Assembly (NCBI GenBank): GCA_002429385.1
Contig: DIZL01000070.1
Location: 49,243 to 113,242 of the forward strand
Length of the DNA: 64,000 nucleotides
Reading direction: 5' to 3'
Source of the DNA: Prolixibacteraceae bacterium UBA6029
GTDB lineage: Bacteria > Bacteroidota > Bacteroidia > Bacteroidales > Prolixibacteraceae
The notes under the pieces are model-generated. The model did not search any database. It saw only the letters and a list, made by a program, of their open reading frames with translations, and was not told the origin of the DNA. Position 1 is the first letter of the stretch. Every line of letters starts with the position of its first letter. Positions 8,811 through 16,846 of this stretch are shown in pieces. A program made the translations under genes and the position numbers.

Positions 8811-9598
8811 TAGTCTTTGATGATGCGCTTCATTACCCGCATCTGGTGTGTGTAGCGTTTGGTTTCACTATTAAAGATTCCGAACTGATCGACATTATCA
8901 ATACGGACCTTCCCTGAGGCATGGATGATTTTGTTCTTTTCCCAGATGATTCCAACATGTACAATACGGCCTTCATCATCATCAAAAAATGCAAGATCAC
9001 CGGGCTTGGTTTCCTCGACGAAACTGAGCGCCGTGCCACAATGGACCTGCTGACTGGCATCCCTGGGAATGGTATATCCCACCATTTTATAAATTATTTG
9101 TGCCAGGCCAGAACAATCAATGCCCAAAGGGGAACGGCCACCCCACAAATAGGGTGCATTAAAATACTTCAGGGCCTGATCAATCATCACTTTCCGGATA
9201 TTTCCAGGCTTTCGGTAAGTAATATTACCTGCATGGTGAAACACCTCAGTCTGTATTGAAAACTCTTTCAGATTGGGGCGCCAGCAGGGTAAGGTACTTC
9301 CGGCAACGATCATCATCGTTTGCTCATCATTAACAGGAATAATGTTAAAAATGTCAGTAGTGACGGCAAATGATGATTTGTCAATTTTCTGGTAAGAGCG
9401 TTCCAGAAGGGGTGTAATCATTTTCATATCCACCCAACCATCATCGCCGTCAAATGCCAGCTTCACATGAGCCCACCCCAGCATGATTTCATTTACTACA
9501 AAGTGTTCCCCGTATAGAATCTGGGTAATCATTTCACTTTGTTCTGATGGTTCCCTGCGTACCGGAATAATACTTAATCCTGAAATGCCGTAGTTCAT
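8810..9598 (-). CDS. NlpC/P60 (C40) peptidase with SH3-like domains
   Basis: A 262-aa protein of the gamma-D-glutamyl-diamino acid endopeptidase type. Residues 1-120 form bacterial SH3-like modules (EHFVVNEIMLGWAHVKL, GWVDMKM). The C40 domain follows, with Cys162 in GIDCSGLAQ, His214 in VHVGII and His226 in IIHASGK. No signal peptide is visible, so a cytoplasmic role in cutting recycled or imported muropeptides (YkfC-like) is more likely than wall remodelling. That role is inferred from the family. Confidence 0.9.
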   Translation of the reverse strand: MNYGISGLSIIPVRREPSEQSEMITQILYGEHFVVNEIMLGWAHVKLAFDGDDGWVDMKMITPLLERSYQKIDKSSFAVTTDIFNIIPVNDEQTMMIVAGSTLPCWRPNLKEFSIQTEVFHHAGNITYRKPGNIRKVMIDQALKYFNAPYLWGGRSPLGIDCSGLAQIIYKMVGYTIPRDASQQVHCGTALSFVEETKPGDLAFFDDDEGRIVHVGIIWEKNKIIHASGKVRIDNVDQFGIFNSETKRYTHQMRVMKRIIKD

Positions 9599-9763
9599 AA
9601 TTCGTTAAAAATTATCGGAGTAATATGCCCTGATCTCCTTCAATCTATCCGATTGATGGACCAATATGCATAGAACTTCAAAGATTTTATTAATTTTAAT
9701 TTATCAAAGATAAAATATAACAGTTACTTTCTAAATTGCAGAGGTTTTCAAATTCCAGTATTT

Positions 9764-11827
9764 ATGAAAAAGTTATTAACCCAATTGAATCAATCGTATC
9801 ATCTTTTTTACCTGGCGGCGGTATTTGCTGCCGGAATTGGTTTGATCTTTTTGGTATTTCCCGGTGAAAGCCGTTTTAAATTCGAATTTCAGAAAGGAAG
9901 CCCATGGAGACATGAGACTTTGATTGCTCCTTTTGATTTTGCAATATTGAAAACTGACGCTGAGATAAAAACAGAATCAGACTCCCTATTAAAAACTTAC
10001 GCTCCATACTTTACCCTGGACACTTTGGTTGGCAGAGCTAAGATCAGGGAATTTACAAATGCACTCTCCAACTTAAAGCTTTCGAACCAGGCAAATAAAA
10101 CAATCAGGAACGTTTATTATATCTCCAATATACTGCAAAACATATACAATTCAGGAATACTGCCGCAAACCATTAGCTCCAACGATGAACTTGGAGGCAA
10201 GACGGAAATCATGCAAATAATCGGCAAAAAAGCAGTAAAGGTTCCCGTTCCAAATATCCATTCCATAAAGACAGCCTATCAGGAATTTAATGATACCATC
10301 AGGAAACTTACGGGGAAACAATATCAGGATATCATTCAAAAAATCAATCTTAGTGATTATATAACCGAAAACCTGTTTTTCGATCAGGAGCTTAACAAGC
10401 ACGAAAAGAAACAACTGCTTGATAAATTATCCCTGACAAAAGGAATGGTACAGGCTGGAGAACGTATTATTTTCCAGGGCGACCTGGTAGGTTCAGAGAA
10501 ATATATGATCCTTGAATCGCTCAAAAAGGCATATGAAACAAAACGAGGGAATAATATTCAATATCTATTGGTCATCGCAGGACGTCTGCTTATTATCACC
10601 ATGCTTCTCACGCTGATGTTCCTGTATTTAATTTTTTACCGCCGTGAGTTATTTGATCATAAAAGGAAATTGTCGTTCATTATCATGATGATTGTAGTGA
10701 TGGTATTTTTAGCTGCGGTTGCCAACAAAGTTGAATCAATCAATATTTATATGGTGCCATTGGCAATCCTGCCGATTTTGATCCGTATATTCTTTGATTC
10801 ACGCACGGCTATCTTTTCACTGATGATTACTACTTTACTGATTGGCTATTTTGCGCCAAACAGTTATGAATATATCATTTTGCAAATGATTGCGGGTATT
10901 TTAGCAGTTTTCAGTCTGAATAAACTCCATAAACGATCGCACATTGTGTTTTCAGCTTTATGGGTATTTCTGGCCTATTCGGTAGTGTACATAGCGATGG
11001 CCCTGGTGCAGGAAGGCAGCTTGAAAACAATCAACTGGGTCGATTTGAAATGGTTCGGAATCAGTAGTTTCTTTATTTTTATTACCTATCCGCTCATTTA
11101 TATTTTCGAAAAGATATTCGGATTTGTCTCTGATGTGACACTCATAGAACTTTCGGATACCAATCAGCCATTGTTGCGAAAGCTGGCAGAAGAAGCTCCG
11201 GGTACTTTTCAACATTCCATACAGGTTGCCAACCTTGCTGAAGCAGTAATTCACCGAATCGGAGGAAACCCTTTTCTTGTAAGGGCAGGAGCACTGTATC
11301 ACGACATCGGGAAAACATCTGACCCTGAATACTTCATTGAAAATCAAGCCGTAGGAATGAACCCACACGATCAGATTGATCATCTGAAGAGCGCCCATAT
11401 TATTATTGACCATGTGGCCAATGGAGTAAGACTGGCTAAAAAGTACAGATTGCCCGAAGTTTTGATCGCATTTATTACCACCCATCACGGAACTACTCAG
11501 GCCAATTATTTCTATAAGATGTATCAAAAGGAGAATCCGGATCTGGAAATTGACCGCAGTTCATTCTCCTACCCCGGACCATTACCCCAGGACAAGGAAA
11601 CTGCTGTGCTGATGCTAACGGACGGAATAGAAGCAGCAGCCCGCAGCCTGAATGAAAAATCAGTGGATACCATTCGTAATATGATCGAGAATATGGTAGA
11701 GCAGAAGATCAAGTCCAATCAGCTCAACAATGCTGACCTAACTTTCAGGGATATCAGCATACTGAAAAGTACATTACTGGAGAAACTTGTTAATATTTAT
11801 CATGCCAGGATCGAGTATCCCAAATAG
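9764..11827 (+). CDS. pgpH: 7TM-HD family protein, probable cyclic-di-AMP phosphodiesterase (PgpH type)
   Basis: A 687-aa integral membrane protein. One N-terminal helix (residues about 15-33) precedes an extracytoplasmic 7TMR-HDED domain, then a cluster of transmembrane helices (about 265-460), then a cytosolic HD domain. The HD signature is ALYHDIGKTSDPEYF (His513-Asp514), with further metal ligands in HLKSAHII, TTHHGT and LMLTDGIEAAAR. PgpH proteins hydrolyse c-di-AMP to pApA, which links the protein to osmotic and cell-wall homeostasis. The ATG follows an AT-rich leader without a Shine-Dalgarno site, as usual in this phylum. Confidence 0.92.
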   Translation: MKKLLTQLNQSYHLFYLAAVFAAGIGLIFLVFPGESRFKFEFQKGSPWRHETLIAPFDFAILKTDAEIKTESDSLLKTYAPYFTLDTLVGRAKIREFTNALSNLKLSNQANKTIRNVYYISNILQNIYNSGILPQTISSNDELGGKTEIMQIIGKKAVKVPVPNIHSIKTAYQEFNDTIRKLTGKQYQDIIQKINLSDYITENLFFDQELNKHEKKQLLDKLSLTKGMVQAGERIIFQGDLVGSEKYMILESLKKAYETKRGNNIQYLLVIAGRLLIITMLLTLMFLYLIFYRRELFDHKRKLSFIIMMIVVMVFLAAVANKVESINIYMVPLAILPILIRIFFDSRTAIFSLMITTLLIGYFAPNSYEYIILQMIAGILAVFSLNKLHKRSHIVFSALWVFLAYSVVYIAMALVQEGSLKTINWVDLKWFGISSFFIFITYPLIYIFEKIFGFVSDVTLIELSDTNQPLLRKLAEEAPGTFQHSIQVANLAEAVIHRIGGNPFLVRAGALYHDIGKTSDPEYFIENQAVGMNPHDQIDHLKSAHIIIDHVANGVRLAKKYRLPEVLIAFITTHHGTTQANYFYKMYQKENPDLEIDRSSFSYPGPLPQDKETAVLMLTDGIEAAARSLNEKSVDTIRNMIENMVEQKIKSNQLNNADLTFRDISILKSTLLEKLVNIYHARIEYPK

Positions 11828-11830
11828 TAT

Positions 11831-12262
11831 TCAGGAAAAGAAGAAAGTATAATAAAATCGGTAGGAAGACATCAGCAATGGTATGCCCATTGTAAGGTAT
11901 ATCAGCGAAAGGTATTCGGGAGAAATAACACCGGTTTTTCGCAAGGTAATTCCTGAAGTAATCATGATGATCATCATCAGGTAGCTTCTCAAATTAAAGA
12001 AGGAGAATAGACACGGATTGTCATTGGCCAGACTCTGAATACGAAGAACATGTTTCCCAGAGATTTTGAAGAAAAGAAGCTTAAAAAAGAGTAATCCCCC
12101 AATTACACAACCAAGAATCTTAACTCCGAATAAATGAGGATAGGCTAATAAATAGGAATATCCCCTAAAAAGGAGCATCCCTCCAGCAAAAGTCCAAACC
12201 AGGGCAGCGATTAGAAGTAGATAAGTTTTTGGCACACGTGGAGTAAATGAATCTATGCGCAT
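11831..12262 (-). CDS. small integral membrane protein of unknown function
   Basis: Convergent with the 7TM-HD gene, 3 bp apart. I place the start at the internal Met (MRIDSFTPRVP), giving 143 aa; the frame is open 10 codons further upstream. Four hydrophobic helices are visible: LLLIAALVWTFAGGMLLF, VKILGCVIGGLLFFKLLFF, YLMMIIMITSGITL and YLSLIYLTMGIPLLMS. No motif was recognised. Confidence 0.7.
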   Translation of the reverse strand: MRIDSFTPRVPKTYLLLIAALVWTFAGGMLLFRGYSYLLAYPHLFGVKILGCVIGGLLFFKLLFFKISGKHVLRIQSLANDNPCLFSFFNLRSYLMMIIMITSGITLRKTGVISPEYLSLIYLTMGIPLLMSSYRFYYTFFFS

Positions 12263-12478
12263 AAACTGAATTTTAAGATGCAAAGGAAACAAATATTGGT
12301 CAGAATATGAGTTGACTTTGAATTGAAATAACCAAAATAAGAATGAAACCTGTTCAGGGTTTTAGCTTACAATTGGTAACTTTTTAGTCTGGAACACTTT
12401 AAATTTTAAATAAAAATGTGATCTTTGTCATACTCTATACAAAGAACCAAAATTTTAATATCCATAAAACCAGACACC

Positions 12479-13651
12479 ATGTATAAAATCCAGACGCTAA
12501 ACAAAATTGATCCTGAAGGATTAAAGATTTTTGATCTCAATAATTACGAAATTGCAAGTGAATTTACCTCTCCGGATGCGATCATTGTCCGCAGTCAGGC
12601 CATGCACGACAGGATTTTACCTTCAAGTCTGCTTGCTATTGCCCGTGCAGGTGCAGGGGTGAATAATATTCCAATTGAGAAATGCACCGAAAGAGGAATC
12701 GTAGTATATAACACACCCGGTGCCAATGCCCACGCCGTGAAAGAAATTGTTCTAGCCGCCATGTTTATGGCATCCAGAGACATTGCCGGATCAATTGAAT
12801 GGGCCAAAACATTAAAAGGCAAAGGTGACGAAGTACCAGGACTGGTTGAGAAAGGAAAATCTAATTTTGGGGGAACCGAAATACGTGGAAAAACTCTTGC
12901 GGTGATCGGATTGGGAGCTATAGGCGTTTTAGTTGCCAATGCGGCACAGGCTCTGGGGATGAATGTTTTGGGTTATGACCCTTATCTTTCGGTCAATTAT
13001 GCCTGGAAACTCAGCCGGAATGTAAAAAAGGCCGAGGGTCTTGAGTCTTTGCTTGCCACTGCCGATTTTGTTACCCTGCATATCCCTCAAATGCCGGAGA
13101 CCAAGGGGTTTATCAATAAGGACAAACTGAAATTGATGAAGAACGGAGTAAAGATCCTTAACTTTGCTCGCGGAGGACTGGTAAAAAATGCAGATATGTT
13201 AGCTGCCATCGAATCAGGAAAGGTTGGAAAATATGTAACTGATTTCCCTGATGATGAATTGATTAATGTAAAGAATGTCATAGCCATTCCTCACTTGGGA
13301 GCTTCGACCGAAGAATCTGAAACCAATTGTGCTATCATGGCTGTCAATCAGTTAATCGAATATCTTGAAAACGGGAATATCGTGAATTCCGTGAATTTTC
13401 CGATGGCTGAAATGGACAGAAACAGCGGATCACGGATTGTTGTAGCAAACAAAAACATCCCTAACATGGTCAGTCAGATCTCTACTTTACTTGCCAGCGA
13501 AGGACTTAACATTTCGAATATGCTGAACCGTAATAAGGACGAAATCGCCTATAACATCATTGATCTGGACGAAATTGTTCCGGAGGGAATAAAAGATAAA
13601 ATTGCGGCTATTGAAGGTGTGGTAATGGTTCGAATACTTCCTCCCAAATAA
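12479..13651 (+). CDS. serA: D-3-phosphoglycerate dehydrogenase SerA
   Basis: First enzyme of serine synthesis, oxidising 3-phosphoglycerate with NAD+. From the ATG at 12479 the protein has 390 aa; an upstream TTG in frame at 12425 is unlikely as the start. The N-terminal substrate domain includes RAGAGVNNIPI. The NAD loop is VIGLGAIGVLVANAA, the active-site Arg is in NFARGGLV and the His in IPHLGASTEES. The final 75 residues (NIPNMVSQISTLLASEGLNI) form an ACT domain, which in the family senses serine. serC is not adjacent. Confidence 0.95.
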   Translation: MYKIQTLNKIDPEGLKIFDLNNYEIASEFTSPDAIIVRSQAMHDRILPSSLLAIARAGAGVNNIPIEKCTERGIVVYNTPGANAHAVKEIVLAAMFMASRDIAGSIEWAKTLKGKGDEVPGLVEKGKSNFGGTEIRGKTLAVIGLGAIGVLVANAAQALGMNVLGYDPYLSVNYAWKLSRNVKKAEGLESLLATADFVTLHIPQMPETKGFINKDKLKLMKNGVKILNFARGGLVKNADMLAAIESGKVGKYVTDFPDDELINVKNVIAIPHLGASTEESETNCAIMAVNQLIEYLENGNIVNSVNFPMAEMDRNSGSRIVVANKNIPNMVSQISTLLASEGLNISNMLNRNKDEIAYNIIDLDEIVPEGIKDKIAAIEGVVMVRILPPK

Positions 13652-13666
13652 CTTAATACTCTAATA

Positions 13667-13725
13667 ATATTGATACCCGGTGAAATAAAGCGTAAATGCT
13701 AACTTTGCCGGGTATTATTTTTTAA
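13667..13725 (+). terminator. probable terminator after serA
   Basis: ATACCCGG (about 13671) can pair with CCGGGTAT (13708-13715) across a long loop, followed by TATTTTTTAA. Acceptable as a weak terminator. Confidence 0.45.
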
Positions 13726-13728
13726 TTA

Positions 13729-13778
13729 TTACCTTTTCCAAAGCTTTATTACAATTTAAAGCTTTGGAAAAGTTTCCC
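13729..13778. repeat. 50-bp palindromic repeat upstream of transketolase
   Basis: CTTTTCCAAAGCTTTA and TAAAGCTTTGGAAAAG form a stem with a short A/T loop. The same 50-52 bp sequence recurs at 15837-15888, directly after the transketolase gene, so the gene is bracketed by direct copies of a palindrome. It could be a terminator, a regulatory hairpin or a footprint of cassette movement. Confidence 0.8.
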
Positions 13779-13792
13779 TAAACTATAAAAAA

Positions 13793-15820
13793 ATGGAAAA
13801 TAAGTTAGTGACAAAAGCTGCTGATAATGTTCGGATTCTGTCGGCAGGAATGGTTGAAAAGGCTAAGTCCGGTCATCCGGGTGGTGCAATGGGTGGTGCC
13901 GATTATATTACTGTCCTCTACACTGAATTTCTGAATTACGATCCAAGTGATATGACCTGGATTAACCGAGATCGGTTTTTTCTTGATCCGGGGCACATGT
14001 CACCAATGTTGTATTCAGTTCTGTCTATGGCCGGAAAATATACTATGGATGAACTTGCAAATTTTCGTCAATGGGGCAGTCCTACACCTGGACACCCTGA
14101 AGTTGAACCTGCAAGAGGGGTTGAAAACACTTCGGGACCTCTTGGACAGGGCCATACAATGGCGGTTGGAGCTGCAATAGCCGAACGCTTTATGGTTGCC
14201 CGTTTTGGTGAATGGATGGCCCACAAAACCTATACTTTCATCTCAGACGGTGGTGTACAGGAAGAGATTTCGCAGGGAGCGGGCCGTATTGCAGGGTTCC
14301 TTGGACTGAACAACCTGATCATGTTTTATGACTCAAACGACATCCAACTTTCAACTGAAACAAAGGATGTTACTCACGAAGATACCGCAAAAAAATACGA
14401 AGCCTGGGGATGGAAAGTAGTAACCATCGAAGGGAACAATGCCGAAGCCATCCGCTCGGCATTAAAAGAGGCACAATCCGAAAAAGAAAAACCAACTCTC
14501 ATTATTGGTAAAACCATCATGGGCAAAGGCGCTTTGAAGGAAGATGGATCAAGTTTCGAACGCCAGTGCGCTACCCATGGAATGCCGTTAGGCGAAGCAG
14601 GAGCATCGTTCGAAAAATCAATTCTTAACCTGGGCGGTGATCCAAAGAACCCATTCATCATTTTCGATGACGTTCAAGGCCTTTTTGACGCCCGTAAAGC
14701 TGAACTTATTGCATTGGCTGCTCAGAAAAAAGCAGATCAGCAGTCATGGGGAAAGGCAAATCCTGAATTGGCTGAAAAGCTCGCCCGTTTCTTCAGTAAA
14801 GAAGTTCCTTCATTCGATTTTGGTAAAATAGTACAGAAATCAGGTTCAGCTACCCGGGCAGCTTCCAGCACCGTTTTAGCAGCTTTTGCAGGTGAAGTTG
14901 AAAACATGATCGTTTCTTCTGCCGACCTTTCCAACTCCGATAAAACAGATGGATTCCTGAAGAAAACCAAAGCTTTCAAGAAAGGCGATTTCTCCGGATC
15001 CTTCTTCCAGGCTGGAGTATGCGAGTTGACCATGGCTTGTATCATGAATGGATTGGCTTTGCACGGTGGAATTATTCCTGTTTGCGGAACTTTCTTTGTT
15101 TTCTCTGATTACATGAAACCGGCAGTTCGTATGGCAGCATTGATGCAGTTGCCCGTGAAATACGTCTGGACCCATGACGCTTTCCGTGTTGGTGAGGATG
15201 GTCCAACACACCAGCCTGTAGAACAGGAAGCACAAATCCGCCTGATGGAAAAACTAAAAAACCATCACGGCAAAAACTCAACTTTAGTGCTTCGACCAGC
15301 TGATTGTGAAGAAGCAACCGTTGCATGGAAACTGGCACTGGAGAATACAGATACACCTACGGCCTTAATTCTATCGCGCCAAAACATAAAGAATCTACCC
15401 TCCAAAGGTGATCGTTACACCGAAGCTCAACAGGCAGCTAAAGGGGCATATATTGTAACTGACTCTGAAGGAACACCGGATATCATTCTTCTGGCCAGTG
15501 GTTCTGAAGTTGCCACATTGGTTGAAGGTCAGGTACTGCTTGAAACGGAAGGTATCAAATGCCGGATCGTTTCTGTACCTTCTGAAGGTTTATTCCGCAG
15601 CCAGTCTAAAGAATACCAGCAAAGCGTATTGCCTGCCGGAGTGAAGAAATTCGGAATGACAGCCGGATTGCCGGTAAACCTGGAAGGATTGGTTGGAGCC
15701 GACGGTAAAGTCTTTGGGATGGAATCATTCGGATTCTCTGCCCCATATACTGTACTGGACGAGAAACTTGGTTTTACTGCGCAGAATGTTTACAAACAGG
15801 TAAAGGAAATCCTGGCGTAA
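13793..15820 (+). CDS. tkt: transketolase
   Basis: ThDP-dependent enzyme that moves two-carbon ketol units in the pentose phosphate pathway. It is a full-length 675-aa single chain with the N-terminal PP domain (KSGHPGGAMGGADY near residue 24, GPLGQGHTMAVG), the ThDP/Mg motif SDGGVQEEISQ ending in LNNLIM, the Pyr domain (GVCELTMACIMNGLALHGG, HDAFRVGEDGPTHQPVE) and the C-terminal domain. The usual GDG is SDG here. It is flanked on both sides by near-identical palindromes. Confidence 0.96.
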   Translation: MENKLVTKAADNVRILSAGMVEKAKSGHPGGAMGGADYITVLYTEFLNYDPSDMTWINRDRFFLDPGHMSPMLYSVLSMAGKYTMDELANFRQWGSPTPGHPEVEPARGVENTSGPLGQGHTMAVGAAIAERFMVARFGEWMAHKTYTFISDGGVQEEISQGAGRIAGFLGLNNLIMFYDSNDIQLSTETKDVTHEDTAKKYEAWGWKVVTIEGNNAEAIRSALKEAQSEKEKPTLIIGKTIMGKGALKEDGSSFERQCATHGMPLGEAGASFEKSILNLGGDPKNPFIIFDDVQGLFDARKAELIALAAQKKADQQSWGKANPELAEKLARFFSKEVPSFDFGKIVQKSGSATRAASSTVLAAFAGEVENMIVSSADLSNSDKTDGFLKKTKAFKKGDFSGSFFQAGVCELTMACIMNGLALHGGIIPVCGTFFVFSDYMKPAVRMAALMQLPVKYVWTHDAFRVGEDGPTHQPVEQEAQIRLMEKLKNHHGKNSTLVLRPADCEEATVAWKLALENTDTPTALILSRQNIKNLPSKGDRYTEAQQAAKGAYIVTDSEGTPDIILLASGSEVATLVEGQVLLETEGIKCRIVSVPSEGLFRSQSKEYQQSVLPAGVKKFGMTAGLPVNLEGLVGADGKVFGMESFGFSAPYTVLDEKLGFTAQNVYKQVKEILA

Positions 15821-15836
15821 ATTAATTAATTGATAA

Positions 15837-15888
15837 TTACCTTTTCCAAAGCTTTATTTCAATTTATAAAGCTTTGGAAAAGTTTCCC
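15837..15888. repeat. 52-bp palindromic repeat downstream of transketolase
   Basis: Nearly identical to 13729-13778 (TTACCTTTTCCAAAGCTTTA ... TAAAGCTTTGGAAAAG TTTCCC). It is a self-complementary hairpin just after the tkt stop codon. Confidence 0.8.
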
Positions 15889-15898
15889 GAAGATAGAG

Positions 15899-15929
15899 AA
15901 GGCAGCCCAATGGAGCTGCTTTTTTTTTG
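15899..15929 (+). terminator. rho-independent terminator of tkt
   Basis: The stem GCAGC / GCTGC lies around 15903-15919 and is followed by an uninterrupted run of nine T. A similar hairpin with the same loop theme (GGCAGCCCGAATGGAGCTGCC) occurs at 16414-16440. Confidence 0.8.
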
Positions 15930-16050
15930 TTTTAAAGGTTCGGTATCTTATAAAATATTCTTATTCAACGACTAACCTCTCCTACCCACCAACCTGTCGA
16001 CTCACTAATAGTTCGGGATTGCACCCCTATTTAATCGTACCTCTGATCTA

Positions 16051-16274
16051 TCCCTGTCGTACCACTATCGTACCTCTGTCATACCATTGTCGTACCACTG
16101 TCGTATATAATTCGATACAAATTCGAATCAAATACGTAACAAATTCGTAACAAATTCGTAGCAGTTCGAATTTGTATCGAATTTGTTACGTATTTGTATC
16201 GAATTTGTATCGAATTATATACGACAGTGGTACGACAATGGTATGACAGAGGTACGATAGTGGTATGACAGGGA
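16051..16274. repeat. 11-bp-periodic long hairpin, copy B
   Basis: Two 108-bp arms (16051-16158 and 16167-16274) pair without indels around an 8-nt loop (TAGCAGTT); I count 5 mismatches. Each arm is itself a tandem array of degenerate 11-bp units: about five outer units of the type TACCACTGTCG and about five inner units of the type TAACAAATTCG. The frame opened across it is a by-product. The region 15821-16467 holds this element, the terminators and the palindrome, and no gene. Confidence 0.92.
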
Positions 16275-16413
16275 ACAGAAACATTCTTATCTGAAAAGTC
16301 AGGGGATAGCGTATCTAAATATACGAAATGATTTCTACTTTTCATTTTCAAACAATGGGGCTTTAATTATATTAAAGTACACGTTTTAACATCCATCTAC
16401 ATCATTTAACGAA

Positions 16414-16446
16414 GAAGGCAGCCCGAATGGAGCTGCCTTCTTTGTT
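16414..16446. terminator. bidirectional terminator-like hairpin
   Basis: Perfect 9-bp stem GAAGGCAGC / GCTGCCTTC (16414-16422 and 16432-16440), followed by TTTGTT. It repeats the tkt terminator theme at 15899, so the copy-B hairpin is bracketed by two related terminator-like stems. Confidence 0.6.
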
Positions 16447-16467
16447 CTCTATAGAATTGGAATCCAA

Positions 16468-16680
16468 TTACTTGTTATTCAGCCAGACTTCCATTTCACC
16501 AGGTCCCCGGTTGGCCCCTGAATAATAAGGAATTGCAGTATAGGCAACACTTCCATACCTATTTGAAGTCTCCCGTTTTTGTGCCTCACCTTTCAGAAGC
16601 ATAATACCACCAAACATTTCAGGATGAAATCGGGATTTAAGAGTAGCTTTATTCCAGGACTATATGGATTGATCACTCAT
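16468..16680 (-). pseudogene. C-terminal remnant of a GH127-type (DUF1680) beta-L-arabinofuranosidase
   Basis: On the minus strand bases 16659-16468 encode 63 residues ending AIPYYSGANRGPGEMEVWL, close to the C-terminus typical of GH127 proteins (AIPYxxWANRGxGEMxVW). Just upstream in frame is a TAG (16660-16662), preceded by MSDQSI. The body of the enzyme is missing. It is a decayed remnant of a carbohydrate-degradation gene, perhaps once part of the same locus as the GH29 fucosidase nearby. Confidence 0.75.
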
Positions 16681-16846
16681 GGTTAAGATGAGTTCCATTT
16701 TATTTAATCTGAGATCGATGTATGAATGAATAAAGGGATACAAGGTTCTGGAATGATATAAAATCAGTAAAAAGAAGTATTGAAATTGAAACAGAGAATT
16801 TTATATTTACCGAAGTATTGTATTTTAGCAAACCATAAAAGCTGAA

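Noticed and set aside
12425..12478. TTG start 18 codons upstream for SerA
   Set aside because: The added residues do not look like SerA N-termini, and the ATG at 12479 gives the usual length.
16051..16274. CRISPR-like array, because short units recur at regular spacing
   Set aside because: Units are 11 bp with no spacers, degenerate, and arranged as one inverted repeat. No cas genes are present.
15830..16351. ORFs of about 100 aa on both strands in the tkt-downstream region
   Set aside because: They run through the 11-bp hairpin; the translations are repeats of the same short peptide and lack any start context. By-product of the repeat.
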